This document shows positions 23,919 to 33,004 of a stretch of 62,123 bases of DNA, one piece after another; positions within the stretch are counted from its first letter, which is position 1, and every line of letters starts with the position of its first letter. This DNA comes from Bacteroidales bacterium (GTDB lineage: Bacteria; Bacteroidota; Bacteroidia; Bacteroidales; UBA932). The DNA is taken from the NCBI GenBank assembly GCA_017428945.1, contig JAFRPW010000023.1:1-62123 (forward strand), given 5' to 3'. The notes beneath the pieces are model-generated. The model was not told the DNA's origin. It was given only the letters and a program-made list of their open reading frames with translations, and ran no database searches. Made by a program: the position numbers and the translations under genes.

Positions 23919-24692
23919 TCATTCCCACAGAGCAGGGAAGTCCAAAATGCGGGAGGAGTTTTCCGGGTGAAATAGCAAGTGCTTGAAATCCTGTGCTTTG
24001 AGACGGAAATCCGTCCTTTCGCACACCTGCTTCATCCGGCGGCTCAGTTCCTCGCTGCTTGCAATGCCCTCCCGTTGCGAAATATAGTTCATATCCGCTT
24101 CACTTCTGGAGCCCAGAAACATGGCATCGTAGAAATCCCGGCCTTTTCCGCGGTGGAGAATGGTGGAAAGTTTCATTGCATACAGCGTGGCGTCTGAAGG
24201 TGAGGGTATCCTGAAATAGAATCCGTCTCTGTTCACAGTGAACATCTCTCGCCGGTAATCCACTCCCTGGTCCTGAGCCTCAATCTTCAAGACGAACTTC
24301 TTTTCCCGGTAAGGGGACAATCCCAGGTCGTAAAGCAGTTGCGGGAACTGAATGGTCCTGCGGAAAGCCGTCAGGGCATTACTCTCCTTTTCCTTGGTGA
24401 CAGCAGGAAGACCGTTCCGCCTTAGAAAGCGGACGACATCATCGGTTAGGCTTGCGAACTCCTCCTGCGAGAGATTCTTGCAATCAAAGTCCAAATCCTC
24501 GGAAAACCGGTCTATCTGCCTGAGGAGTCGTAGGGCAGTGCCTCCGATAAAAGTCAGTTTCCCAATCAGAGAGTGGGAGGATAAATAGTCCAGGACCATC
24601 AGCTCCAGGTATTCCTTATAGAGTTGGATGTCCGTGTCCGGACTCTCCGGAAAACCTGGATAAAAGGCTCTGATGTTTTGCAGGTCAAGCAT
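23919..24692 (-). CDS. AbiEii-type nucleotidyltransferase toxin
   Basis: A 257-residue protein. FIGGTALRLLRQIDRFSEDLDFD (about 48-70) is the AbiEii/MenT nucleotidyltransferase core, with GG and the two metal-binding Asp residues in SEDLDFD. A second conserved block lies around YAMKLSTILHRGKGRDFYDAMFL (about 170-192). Such toxins transfer nucleotides to tRNA or other targets and give abortive phage resistance or plasmid/island stability. The start ATG 24692 overlaps the antitoxin gene end by 8 nt. Base composition is more AT-rich than the neighbours. The pair sits next to tRNA-Arg, which fits an acquired island, though no integrase is visible. Confidence 0.85.
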   Translation of the reverse strand: MLDLQNIRAFYPGFPESPDTDIQLYKEYLELMVLDYLSSHSLIGKLTFIGGTALRLLRQIDRFSEDLDFDCKNLSQEEFASLTDDVVRFLRRNGLPAVTKEKESNALTAFRRTIQFPQLLYDLGLSPYREKKFVLKIEAQDQGVDYRREMFTVNRDGFYFRIPSPSDATLYAMKLSTILHRGKGRDFYDAMFLGSRSEADMNYISQREGIASSEELSRRMKQVCERTDFRLKAQDFKHLLFHPENSSRILDFPALWE

Positions 24693-25299
24693 ATGTATTC
24701 TCTATTATTGCCGCTCTCTGTGAGAGAGCCCTATTGTCAAATCGCTCTAAAAAGGCACGGAAACGCTTCCAGTCAAATTCTTCGCGCATGGCATCCCTGT
24801 CAAGGCGAAGATTCTCCATATCGCGATCCGATTTGTATTCAGGGTGCAAGTAAAGCAGGTCCAGCAGGGCTTTCTCAGGGGTTGCCATTAGAGAGGGTAA
24901 ACCGTCCCTCGGCTGGATGGGCTTATACCCGAAAAACAGGTTCGGGGAAACGTGCCGATAAGAATAATAACCGATTGGGGTGTCAAATACGGCGGTCTTC
25001 AGCGTACTCACGGATGTAAGCGCAAGGACAGTTTCTGGAATTATTTCGTGCCACGAGAGGACATACTCCAGGCTGAGGTAGGACGGACAATAGATTTTAC
25101 CGGCCGCTGCCATACGCACGTCCGCCCTTCCCGCCTCATCGGGGAAAAGGTACCAGCCCTGGCGGATGCGCAGGATTTTTTCCTCACCCTTCCAGCGCCT
25201 GAGGTTGGAGGAAAGGCTGTTGTCGTTGCTTCTCTCTATACTGTTTAAGGAAAAAACACCTTGCCCCGAGTATAGCTTTTTGAATTCGTAATAATTCAT
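24685..25299 (-). CDS. AbiEi-type antitoxin / transcriptional regulator
   Basis: A 204-residue protein starting at ATG 25299 (MNYYEFKKLYSGQGVFSL). The N-terminal part (about 5-70) looks like the winged-helix AbiEi domain, with SLSSNLRRWKGEEKILRIRQGWYLF. The later part, with YLSLEYVLSWHEIIPETVLALTSV and ATPEKALLDLLYL, is the conserved AbiEi C-terminal antitoxin region. It should repress the bicistronic operon and neutralise the toxin. A TTG seven codons upstream is in frame but overlaps the promoter. A 10-bp inverted repeat flanks its -7 box. Confidence 0.83.
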   Translation of the reverse strand: MNYYEFKKLYSGQGVFSLNSIERSNDNSLSSNLRRWKGEEKILRIRQGWYLFPDEAGRADVRMAAAGKIYCPSYLSLEYVLSWHEIIPETVLALTSVSTLKTAVFDTPIGYYSYRHVSPNLFFGYKPIQPRDGLPSLMATPEKALLDLLYLHPEYKSDRDMENLRLDRDAMREEFDWKRFRAFLERFDNRALSQRAAIIENTYA

Positions 25300-25302
25300 T
25301 GT

Positions 25303-25340
25303 ATTTCTGAAACTGCGCAAATATACACAATTTCAGAAAT
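25303..25340 (-). promoter_or_regulatory. AbiEi promoter with flanking operator inverted repeat
   Basis: ATTTCTGAAA (25303-25312) and TTTCAGAAAT (25331-25340) are perfect inverted copies around the minus-strand -7 box TATATTTG (25318-25325). AbiEi proteins bind inverted repeats in their own promoter, so this is a good operator candidate. Confidence 0.65.
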
Positions 25341-25432
25341 AAAACAAAGACTTAGACAAAGACAATCACTGATAATGTTGTCCCATAGTTTTACCCTATC
25401 CGTCCGGATTATTAGCCATTCCGGAATTGAAT

Positions 25433-26506
25433 TTAAATCAGAACCTTGATCCTGAAGCCTCGGCCGGTGGGCTCTTCCACGATGGCCTGGGCTTTGCTGC
25501 GGATACCGTCCAGGGCGGTGGGGTCCTTGACGGGAGATTCCGATAATCCTTCCATCATGAAATCCAGGGCGGTGTCTCCGGTGAGTTCCGTATAGGTTAT
25601 GCGGAAAGTAAGGGGACGTATGCTCCCAAGGTGCTCAAAGAGCATCTCCTTGATAATGGAGTACGCATTCTCCGCCTTCCCGGAGAGGTTGTACTTGAGG
25701 AAGAACTGATTGAGGCCGGTCCGAATCTGGAGATAGTCAAAATCTTTACCGTCAATCTCATAGACCAGTTTCTGGATGCGGTTCACAAACGCCTTGGTGG
25801 CGCTGTGCACGGGATGCCCGAAGACCTGCTCCGGGGTGCCGTCTTCGTAGATGATGCCCTCGTTCATAAAAAAGATACGGGTGCTCACGTCGCGGGCGAA
25901 ACGCATTTCGTGGGTAACAATCAGCATAGTCATTCCGTCCTTTGCCAGTTGCCGCATAACGCTGAGGACCTCTCCCACCATCGTGGGATCGAGAGCGGAT
26001 GTGGGCTCGTCGAAAAGGATCACTTCCGGGTGCATTGCAAGCGCGCGGGCTATGGCCACACGCTGCTTCTGTCCGCCGGATAGGGAATCGGGGTAAACAT
26101 CGGCCTTCTGGGCAAGGCCCACTTTCCGGAGGAGTTCCATGGCTTCTTCCCTGGCATTGTCCTCCGATAATTTGAGCAGTTGCACGGGGGCGTAGGTAAT
26201 GTTCTCCAACACCGTCATATGCTCAAAGAGGTTGAAGCTCTGGAATACCATCCCCATTCTCTTGCGCATCTTGTCCAGCCGATATCCCTTGGCCATTATG
26301 TTCTCGCCGTCCACCCAGATTTCTCCGGATGTGGGTGGCTCAAGCATGTTGATGGCCCGAAGGAGAGTGCTTTTCCCCGTCCCGGAAGGGCCTATGATAC
26401 TGATAACCTCTCCCTTCCGAATCTCGCAGTTAACATCCTTCAGGACGGTGATGACGGAACCGTCGGGATTCTTGAAAGTCTTGCTTAAATGCTTGATACT
26501 AATCAT
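25433..26506 (-). CDS. Polar amino acid ABC transporter, ATP-binding subunit with C-terminal extension
   Basis: A 357-residue ATPase. Walker A is GPSGTGKST (39-47), then [12 protein letters not shown] (Q loop, GlnQ-like), signature [15 protein letters not shown] and Walker [14 protein letters not shown]. The first 245 residues match GlnQ/HisP-type ATPases. The remaining 110 or so, from [16 protein letters not shown] on, form an extension with alternating charged beta-like segments that could be a regulatory ligand-binding domain. The start lies 1-2 nt after the permease gene, so the two form an operon. It powers uptake of an amino acid across the inner membrane. Confidence 0.9.
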   Translation of the reverse strand: MISIKHLSKTFKNPDGSVITVLKDVNCEIRKGEVISIIGPSGTGKSTLLRAINMLEPPTSGEIWVDGENIMAKGYRLDKMRKRMGMVFQSFNLFEHMTVLENITYAPVQLLKLSEDNAREEAMELLRKVGLAQKADVYPDSLSGGQKQRVAIARALAMHPEVILFDEPTSALDPTMVGEVLSVMRQLAKDGMTMLIVTHEMRFARDVSTRIFFMNEGIIYEDGTPEQVFGHPVHSATKAFVNRIQKLVYEIDGKDFDYLQIRTGLNQFFLKYNLSGKAENAYSIIKEMLFEHLGSIRPLTFRITYTELTGDTALDFMMEGLSESPVKDPTALDGIRSKAQAIVEEPTGRGFRIKVLI

Positions 26507-26507
26507 A

Positions 26508-27965
26508 TTACTTCTTCTTCAGGAAAAGGTTCAACACTACCCGGATGAGCCAGGCAAGGACAAAGTAAAGGACGGTGACCACCAGCAGCGGAATCAGGGC
26601 GTCGAAGGTGCGGCTGCGGATAAGGTCGCTGGCGCGGGTGAGGTCCTGGATGGCTATGTAACCAACTATTGAGGTGCTCTTGAGGAGTGCAACGCATTCT
26701 CCGGCAAAGAGCGGAAGGCCTTTCTTCAGGGCTTGCGGGAAGACGATTCCCGTAAATGTCCTGAGGGGCGTAAAGCCAAGGCTCAGGCCGGCCTCCGTCT
26801 GTCCCTTGGGGACTGAGGAAATGGAAGAGTTAAAGATGTTCCCGGAAGACCATGCAAAGCACAGGGCAAATGTGATAATCGCTACTACCGATCCGTCAAG
26901 GCCCGCATTCGCGAGGATGACGTAGAACATGATGAGAAGCAGAACCAGCGTAGGGATGCCCTGGATGAAGGCTCCATAAAGATTTGCCGTCTTCTGTACC
27001 CATTTCCGGCGGCTTCGGAGCATCGCGCAAATCCCGGCGCCGAGGAGCGTCCCGAAAAGGATTGCGAAGAGGGTGATCTTCAGGGTTTCCAACAGACCGC
27101 TTACGATGAGTCTCCACCTGCCTTCTTTTACAAGATTCATCTTCAGGCGCTCTCCAAGGCCGATATTTGAGGATTCTTCCCCGTTATATACAAAATAACC
27201 GGGATGGCACTGGTAGTAAGGAACGGTGAAATCCACGGACTTCTTGCGCTCCTCAGTTACATACAGGCAGGCGCTCACGATGTCGCATTGGCCGGTGTTG
27301 AGGGCTATGATGGCCGATCCAAGTTCTAAGAACTGCATCTGGAAAGGGCGGCCGCTCCAAATGGCGAAGCGCTTCAGGATATCGGCATCCATGCCCATCC
27401 ACTCTCCTCCTTCTCCCAGAAAGCAGGTGGGCTCAAGATTGACGGCTGTGACGCACCTCACGGGTTCATCATGGCGGGTGACCGTGCCGGGTGCAGGCAT
27501 TTCGGGCTCAGGGGTTCCGCTGGTCCAGTGGGAGATGACGGCGTCGAGGGTACCATCGGCCTTGAAAGTGGAGATGAAAGAGTTCAGATCCTCCCTGAGG
27601 GCGTCGTTGCCTTTCCTGATGGCAAACGCCACGTCAAAGTTTTCTTCGCCACGGAAAGCCAGCCGCATATTGAGCTTTTCCCGGGCCTCGGGGGTAATGG
27701 CAACCTCGTCACTCACAAATACATCTGCAATTCCATGACGGACAGCCTGGATGCCATCCGCATCAAAATTCACCCGAAAAAGGGTGATGTCCTGGTAACT
27801 GGAGTACTTGTCGTCATAATAGTTTCCGGCCGATGTGGCGATTGTAAGCCCGTGGAGGTCTTCCTCGGACTTGAGGTCCAGCGTTTTCTTGCCACCGGAG
27901 CAGCTTTGCAGGAAGGCAATGAACGCAAGGCCAGTTAGAAAATATAGAGTCCTTTTCATAGACAT
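26508..27965 (-). CDS. Amino acid ABC transporter, substrate-binding domains fused to permease
   Basis: About 485 residues, start ATG 27965 ([10 protein letters not shown]) or 27959. A lipobox-like LQSC (Cys about 22) follows the signal. Two family-3 periplasmic binding segments come in tandem: a shortened one (about 28-160, [20 protein letters not shown]) and a second with [25 protein letters not shown] and [29 protein letters not shown]. The C-terminal part (about 270-480) is a BPD_transp_1 permease with the EAA-like loop [14 protein letters not shown]. All binding and membrane functions of the importer are thus in one chain, with the ATPase next door. The substrate is probably a polar amino acid, not identified. 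Confidence 0.88.
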   Translation of the reverse strand: MSMKRTLYFLTGLAFIAFLQSCSGGKKTLDLKSEEDLHGLTIATSAGNYYDDKYSSYQDITLFRVNFDADGIQAVRHGIADVFVSDEVAITPEAREKLNMRLAFRGEENFDVAFAIRKGNDALREDLNSFISTFKADGTLDAVISHWTSGTPEPEMPAPGTVTRHDEPVRCVTAVNLEPTCFLGEGGEWMGMDADILKRFAIWSGRPFQMQFLELGSAIIALNTGQCDIVSACLYVTEERKKSVDFTVPYYQCHPGYFVYNGEESSNIGLGERLKMNLVKEGRWRLIVSGLLETLKITLFAILFGTLLGAGICAMLRSRRKWVQKTANLYGAFIQGIPTLVLLLIMFYVILANAGLDGSVVAIITFALCFAWSSGNIFNSSISSVPKGQTEAGLSLGFTPLRTFTGIVFPQALKKGLPLFAGECVALLKSTSIVGYIAIQDLTRASDLIRSRTFDALIPLLVVTVLYFVLAWLIRVVLNLFLKKK

Positions 27966-27993
27966 GGAATGATGGGGCTGGAAAAAAGCCCTG

Positions 27994-28037
27994 ATACACA
28001 ATAAAAGCCAGGCTTTCTGCCTAGCTTTATTGTGTAT
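27994..28037 (-). terminator. 44-nt inverted repeat, probable terminator of the TonB-domain gene
   Basis: ATACACAATAAA (27994-28005) and TTTATTGTGTAT (28026-28037) are perfect 12-nt arms. They continue inward as AGCCAGGC/GCCTAGCT with one wobble or mismatch. It lies 12 nt after the stop of the minus-strand gene at 28050. Confidence 0.6.
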
Positions 28038-28049
28038 GCAAGCAGAATA

Positions 28050-28634
28050 TTACTGGAGCTTGAAAACGACGGGGAAGGTGTACTTGACGGCCACGGGAAT
28101 GCCGTTCTGGGCACCGTTTGCCCACTTGGGGGAAGAGGAGACTACACGGACGGCTTCTGCATCCAGGAGCTCGTTTACACCGCGGAGAACCTTTACGTCC
28201 TTGACATCGCCTTCCTTGCCCACGGTGAACTGGAGGATAACTCTACCTTCAAGTTTCTGGTCGATTGCATCCTGAGGATATACAATCTGTGAAGCCACCC
28301 ATTTTGAGAAATCGTTGGCGTCGCCACCGTCGAAAGTGGGCTTGGTTTCAACTGCTGCGAAAGGAACGGCGTAGTCCGGGTTCTTCTCCAGAGTTTCTGC
28401 AAGGGATTCCACAGCACCCTCAGCGTCGATGGCGGAGAGTTTCTCAACGGCCTCGCGTACATTGACTTCTTCCTCAGCCTCGATAGCTTCGATGGCATCT
28501 TCAAGAGCCTTGGCCTTCTGGGCTGCTACTTCTTCTGCCTTTGCAGCTTCTGCTGCAGCTTTCTTGCTGTTGTTGGATTTGCAACCTACCACCAGGATGG
28601 CCATGGCTGCCAAAAGTACATAAACTTTACGCAT
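28050..28634 (-). CDS. Lipoprotein with C-terminal TonB domain
   Basis: A 194-residue protein. Lipobox VVGC (Cys18) is followed by an Ala/Glu/Lys-rich, probably helical linker (about 24-75) and then a TonB_C domain (about 100-194) with YPQDAIDQKLEGRVILQFTVGKEGDVKDVKVLRGV and the ending YTFPVVFKLQ. It differs from classical TonB in having a lipoprotein signal instead of an N-terminal membrane helix, so it is probably a periplasmic lipoprotein with a TonB-like fold and may not couple to ExbBD. A TAACTTTA near-consensus -7 box lies at 28666-28673 on the minus strand. Confidence 0.85.
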   Translation of the reverse strand: MRKVYVLLAAMAILVVGCKSNNSKKAAAEAAKAEEVAAQKAKALEDAIEAIEAEEEVNVREAVEKLSAIDAEGAVESLAETLEKNPDYAVPFAAVETKPTFDGGDANDFSKWVASQIVYPQDAIDQKLEGRVILQFTVGKEGDVKDVKVLRGVNELLDAEAVRVVSSSPKWANGAQNGIPVAVKYTFPVVFKLQ

Positions 28635-28731
28635 GATATAAAATGATTAGTTGGTTTTTCCGGACCTAAAGTTAGAAAAAAAACGATTTGTTTACAAATA
28701 ATTCCCAAGTATTCGCTATTTTTGTGAAGGT

Positions 28732-29952
28732 ATGCGTAAAATATTGAGTGTCATAATAGTGTTCCTCCTGTCTTCCGCAATGGTGTGTGGGCAGGATAAA
28801 CCCTTGGGTCTTACGTATGCTGTAAGCGGTACAGTGACGGACGGAGTCAGCGGCCGGCCGCTGGAATCCGTTCACGTATCCATTCCTGGCAGGCATCAGG
28901 CAACCGTAACCAACGCAGACGGATATTTTGTCCTTAAGAGCGACAAGGAAATAGACCTTGTGGAATTCTCTTTCCTTGGATACAAATCCCGCCGCCTGAA
29001 GCCGCAGGAGTCCATGAACGTTGCACTTCAAAGGGAAAACCTTCAGCTTGCGGAATCTTCCATAGTTTCAGGTGATCCTAAAGCAATTGTTGAAGCGGCC
29101 CTTGGCAGGGTCTGGGACACTTACTGCACCCATCCGGAACTCCTCAGGTGCTTCTACAGGGAAACTGTCCGTAAGCAAAACCGTTACATATATGTGGCCG
29201 AGTCCGTATCCAAGCTCTTCAAAGGCAAGTATTACGGCCATGTCGGTGCCGATGCCGCAGCTCTGGAGAAAAGCCGTGTGCTGGTGAGTCAGCGTGCCAG
29301 GGATACCCTGAGCATAAGGATGATGGGCGGTCCCACTCAGGCGATAACCCACGATATCGTCAAGAACGGGGATATAGTCTTCAATGCGGACGACATGCCC
29401 AGGTATATCTTCAAGATGGAAGCGCCGGCTTACATAGGCGACCGCCTTCAGTTTGTGATATCCATGATTCCGGCTGCAACTGCGGATTATGCGCTGTATG
29501 CCTGTACCTTATATATAGACAGGGAACTCCTTACCTTTACACGTGTGGAAGCATCACTTGATGTGAGCAACAAGGCAAAGGCCACAAGGATGCTACTTGT
29601 TAAAAAGCCTGCAGGATTGCGTTTTTCGCCTGAAGAGGCAACCATAGTGATCAATTATCGCCTTGACGACGGGAGAACACGTCTGGAATATTTCCGTTCT
29701 ACCATGCGTTTTACCTGCGACTGGAAAAAGCGCCTGTTCCGTACCCGGTATACAACCGTAAACGAGCTTGTGGTTACCGATGTCCTGCCGGAAGCCCAGC
29801 CCATACCGCGTAAAGACCGTTTCCGCAGTTCGGAATTCCTTGTCGACAAAGCTTCGGAATTCCTGGACCCCGATTTCTGGAATGACTATAACATCATTGA
29901 ACCGTCAGAGAGCCTTGAGCATGCCATTGGCCGTCTGAGAAAAGGAAAGTAA
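28732..29952 (+). CDS. Secreted protein with carboxypeptidase-regulatory-like domain
   Basis: A 406-residue protein. Signal peptide MRKILSVIIVFLLSSAMVCGQ precedes a CarboxypepD_reg-like beta-sandwich (about 30-103, YAVSGTVTDGVSGRPLESVHVSIPG and VTNADGYFVL). The remaining 300 residues have no recognised catalytic motif and look mostly beta-stranded. Such proteins are common in Bacteroidetes envelopes, with unknown function. The start is ATG 28732, 7 nt after a TATTTTTG box (28717-28724). The GH97 gene follows 5 nt after the stop, so the two are probably one operon. Confidence 0.8.
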   Translation: MRKILSVIIVFLLSSAMVCGQDKPLGLTYAVSGTVTDGVSGRPLESVHVSIPGRHQATVTNADGYFVLKSDKEIDLVEFSFLGYKSRRLKPQESMNVALQRENLQLAESSIVSGDPKAIVEAALGRVWDTYCTHPELLRCFYRETVRKQNRYIYVAESVSKLFKGKYYGHVGADAAALEKSRVLVSQRARDTLSIRMMGGPTQAITHDIVKNGDIVFNADDMPRYIFKMEAPAYIGDRLQFVISMIPAATADYALYACTLYIDRELLTFTRVEASLDVSNKAKATRMLLVKKPAGLRFSPEEATIVINYRLDDGRTRLEYFRSTMRFTCDWKKRLFRTRYTTVNELVVTDVLPEAQPIPRKDRFRSSEFLVDKASEFLDPDFWNDYNIIEPSESLEHAIGRLRKGK

Positions 29953-29957
29953 AGAAT

Positions 29958-31925
29958 ATGAAAAGAATTGCAGTTACTGTTTGCCTTCTTGCCCTGAGTG
30001 TGGTGGCTTATTCAAGGCCCAAGTCTTATGTTTTGAATTCCCCTGAAGGTATCATTTCCGTAAGTGTTGAGGTTGGGGAAAAGATTACCTGGAGCATCGG
30101 TAGTGGCTCTGAAACAGTCATTTTACCTTCACGGATAGGCCTTGAGCTTTCTGATGGTACTGCCTTTGGGAAAGCTTCCAAGGTATCAAAAACGAAACGC
30201 TTGTCGGTTAGTAAAAATGTTCCTGCAGCTGTCTATAAAAGCAGTCTGGTCTTTGACCGTTATAACGCTCTGACTCTTTCTTTCAAGGGTTTTGACCTGG
30301 AGTTCCGTGCATATGACGAGGGCGCTGCTTACCGCATTGTTCCTAAGGTTAAGGGGGGCTTCTCTGTCAAGCAGGAGACCGCTCAGTTTGTTTTCCCTTC
30401 CGGCAATTGCCGTGCCTGGATTCCTTATGTGAATTCAACGCCTGACAACCAGTTCTCGTCTTCTTTTGAAAGTCAGTATACAGAATCGGCCGTATCAGCC
30501 TGGAAGAAAGGTCTCCTGGCTTTCCTTCCTGTGGCTGCTGAATCTTCCGGCAAGAAGGTTCTTATTACCGAATCCGGCCTTTACAATTATCCTGGCATGT
30601 ATCTTACCGGTGAGGATAATGTTTTAAACGGTGTTTTTGCTCCTTATCCCAAGACTCTGGTACAGGGCGGTCATAATATGCTTGAGATGCTGGTTACCGA
30701 GAGGGAAGACTATATTGCAAAGTTTGACAAGGCTGAGCCTCTTCCCTGGAGGATAGTCCTTGTTGCCTCTGATGACAAGGACCTTCTCTCTTCCGATATG
30801 CCATGGCTTCTTGCTGAAGAGCCCGGTGATGACTACTCATGGGTACGTCCCGGAAAGGTGGCATGGGACTGGTGGAATGACTGGAATGTCTACAATGTTC
30901 CTTTCAAGGCAGGTATCAATAATGAAACATATAAGTATTATATTGACTTTGCTTCCAAGCATGGTATTGAGTATGTTATTTTGGACGAAGGCTGGGCTGT
31001 AAATCTTCAGGCCGACCTCTTCCAGGTAGTCCCTGAAATAGACTTGGAAATGCTTGCGAAATATGCCGATTCCAGAGGTGTTTCCCTTATCCTCTGGGCG
31101 GGTTATAAAGCCTTTGAAAAAGACATGGAAAAGGCCTGCCTGGAGTATGCTTCAATTGGCATTAAAGGATTCAAGGTAGACTTTATGAACCGTGATGATC
31201 AACCTATGGTGGAATTCTATACCAAGGCTGCCAAGATGACTGCCAAATATGGCCTTCTTATTGATTTTCACGGTGCTTTCAAGCCTGCAGGTCTTCAGAG
31301 GACGTATCCTAATGTGATCAATTTCGAAGGCGTTTACGGTCTTGAAAATATGAAATGGGCGCCCGAATCTGTTGACCAGGTTACCTATGACGTAACAATA
31401 CCTTTTATCCGTAATGTTGCCGGCCCTATGGATTATACGCAGGGAGCTATGAACAATGCTGCAAAGGGCAGTTATCGTCCTGTGTATTCCGAGCCTATGA
31501 GCCAGGGTACAAGATGCCATCAGTTAGCAGAGTATACGGTGTTCTTTGCACCCCTTACCATGCTGTGCGATTCTCCCTCAAATTATATGTCTGACCCTGA
31601 GTCTCTATGTTTCATTTCTGAAATACCGACAGTGTGGGATTCGACTGACCCTCTTGATGGAAAAATAGGGGAATATGTTGCAGTTTTGCGCCGTAGCGGC
31701 ACAGATTGGTATATTGGTGTTCTCAATAATTGGGAAGAGCGTACTATTCAACTTAATCTTCACGAGTTTGGTCTTTGGTCCAAGTCTATTGAGATTTTTG
31801 AAGACGGTCCTAATGCCAATAAGGCGGGCAGGGACTATGTCCATCGTTTTGATACAGTTCCTGACAATTCAATTATTACTGTTCATATGGCATCTGGCGG
31901 CGGTTGGACGGCCCGCATTCATTAA
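29958..31925 (+). CDS. GH97 glycoside hydrolase, probable retaining alpha-galactosidase type
   Basis: A 655-residue secreted enzyme. Signal MKRIAVTVCLLALSVVAYS is followed by the N-terminal beta-sandwich (about 22-275), the TIM barrel with VAWDWWNDWNVYNVPFKAG and YVILDEGWA, and a C-terminal beta domain. Asp409 in GFKVDFMNRDDQ lies where retaining GH97 alpha-galactosidases have their nucleophile. The inverting SusB type uses Glu residues instead. A retaining mechanism is therefore likely, and the exact sugar is inferred. The gene is clearly more AT-rich at third codon positions than the pectin genes that follow. It precedes the lacI gene by 95 nt. Confidence 0.9.
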   Translation: MKRIAVTVCLLALSVVAYSRPKSYVLNSPEGIISVSVEVGEKITWSIGSGSETVILPSRIGLELSDGTAFGKASKVSKTKRLSVSKNVPAAVYKSSLVFDRYNALTLSFKGFDLEFRAYDEGAAYRIVPKVKGGFSVKQETAQFVFPSGNCRAWIPYVNSTPDNQFSSSFESQYTESAVSAWKKGLLAFLPVAAESSGKKVLITESGLYNYPGMYLTGEDNVLNGVFAPYPKTLVQGGHNMLEMLVTEREDYIAKFDKAEPLPWRIVLVASDDKDLLSSDMPWLLAEEPGDDYSWVRPGKVAWDWWNDWNVYNVPFKAGINNETYKYYIDFASKHGIEYVILDEGWAVNLQADLFQVVPEIDLEMLAKYADSRGVSLILWAGYKAFEKDMEKACLEYASIGIKGFKVDFMNRDDQPMVEFYTKAAKMTAKYGLLIDFHGAFKPAGLQRTYPNVINFEGVYGLENMKWAPESVDQVTYDVTIPFIRNVAGPMDYTQGAMNNAAKGSYRPVYSEPMSQGTRCHQLAEYTVFFAPLTMLCDSPSNYMSDPESLCFISEIPTVWDSTDPLDGKIGEYVAVLRRSGTDWYIGVLNNWEERTIQLNLHEFGLWSKSIEIFEDGPNANKAGRDYVHRFDTVPDNSIITVHMASGGGWTARIH

Positions 31926-31954
31926 ATTTTAAAAATAGTCGAAAAATTTCTTTG

Positions 31955-31984
31955 CAAACGTTTGGATTTTTGTGCAAACGTTTG
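31955..31984 (+). promoter_or_regulatory. Twin LacI-type operators over the lacI promoter
   Basis: Two copies of the palindrome CAAACGTTTG (31955-31964 and 31975-31984), each preceded by TG or GTG, have centres 20 bp apart, about two helical turns. The second abuts the -7 box and the first overlaps the -33 region. The layout fits autorepression by the LacI-family protein encoded downstream. Confidence 0.75.
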
Positions 31985-31992
31985 TATCTTTG
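31985..31992 (+). promoter_or_regulatory. -7 box TATCTTTG of the lacI-kdgK-kdgA operon
   Basis: TATCTTTG lies immediately after the second operator and 28 nt before ATG 32021. A TTTG at 31961-31964 is a suitable -33 element. Confidence 0.65.
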
Positions 31993-32020
31993 CATTCGCT
32001 ATATAGTGAACAACCACGTA

Positions 32021-33004
32021 ATGGTAACAATTACCGACATCGCTGCATCGTTGGGAATAACCCCTTCTACAGTGTCCCGCGCTCTCGCGGGAAGTTCCCG
32101 TGTGAAAGAATCCACTCGCCTTGCCGTCGAAAAAAAAGCTGCAGAAATGGGCTATGAACGCAACGTGGTGGCTTCAAATCTCCGTAAAGGACGCTCCAAC
32201 ATGGTTGGAATCGTCGTTCCAAGGATTCACCGTGAGTTCTTCTCAAGGGTTATAGGCGGTGCGGAGAGTGTTCTGAATGAAGCTGGATTCAATGTTATCA
32301 TATGTCAGACAATGGAAAGCCGCGAAGCGGAGATCAAGGCCCTTAAGGCCCTCAGGAACTACCGTGTGGCGGCTATTTTCCTTTCCCATGCAATAGAATC
32401 CAGGGACAGTTCCCATGTAAGGGAAATTATAGGTACAGACATTCCGTTAGTTCAGTTCGACCGCGTTTTCCCAGACCTTCCTGGAGCTAAGATATTGGGT
32501 GCCAATTGCGAAGGGGCATTTACCGCAACTAAACATTTAATTAGTCAGGGCTATAAGCGCGTTGGAACCATCGCCGGGTACATGAGTTCCCAGGCTTTCG
32601 TAGAGCGCCTTGCCGGTTACCGCCTTGCTCTTGAGAGTGCCGGAATTCCCTTTGATTCATCCATAGTATTTGAGGACTCAATTGTCCGTGAAACCGGCCG
32701 TGAAGCTTGTCTGAAGGCTATTGAGGCAGGTTGTGACGCCCTTTACTGCGCAGGGGCGTATTCCGCCCTCGGTGCCGTGGACGCCTTGAGGGAGAAGGGA
32801 ATCCGCATTCCGGAGGAGTTCGGCCTGGTGGGAACTTCCAACGAGTCCTTCACTTCCCTTATGGTCCCTTCCCTGAGCACCCTGGGCCAGCATCCGTTCG
32901 AGATGGGGCAGGCCGCGGCCAACGCTTTTCTGGAAGGCCGCGCCAATACGGAGGTCATTCCAATGGAACTTCATATAAGACAATCATCTAAACGTATTAA
33001 ATAA
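32021..33004 (+). CDS. LacI-family transcriptional regulator of the pectin locus
   Basis: A 327-residue repressor. The HTH starts at once: MVTITDIAASLGITPSTVSRALAGSSRVKESTR, followed by the hinge (VVASNLRKGRSNMVGIVVP) and a periplasmic-binding-like effector domain (about 60-327). The start is ATG 32021. A longer frame from 31904 would run through the operators. The stop overlaps the kdgK start by 1 nt. Coupling to KDG kinase and aldolase suggests that the effector is a uronate intermediate such as KDG or galacturonate. This would be the local regulator, since no hybrid two-component or ECF system is present in the window. Confidence 0.92.
   Translation: MVTITDIAASLGITPSTVSRALAGSSRVKESTRLAVEKKAAEMGYERNVVASNLRKGRSNMVGIVVPRIHREFFSRVIGGAESVLNEAGFNVIICQTMESREAEIKALKALRNYRVAAIFLSHAIESRDSSHVREIIGTDIPLVQFDRVFPDLPGAKILGANCEGAFTATKHLISQGYKRVGTIAGYMSSQAFVERLAGYRLALESAGIPFDSSIVFEDSIVRETGREACLKAIEAGCDALYCAGAYSALGAVDALREKGIRIPEEFGLVGTSNESFTSLMVPSLSTLGQHPFEMGQAAANAFLEGRANTEVIPMELHIRQSSKRIK

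Noticed and set aside
23764-25340. tRNA-Arg as integration site of an island carrying the AbiE pair
   Set aside because: I found no integrase and no second copy of the tRNA 3' end (attachment repeat) near 25300-25430, so the island idea stays unsupported.
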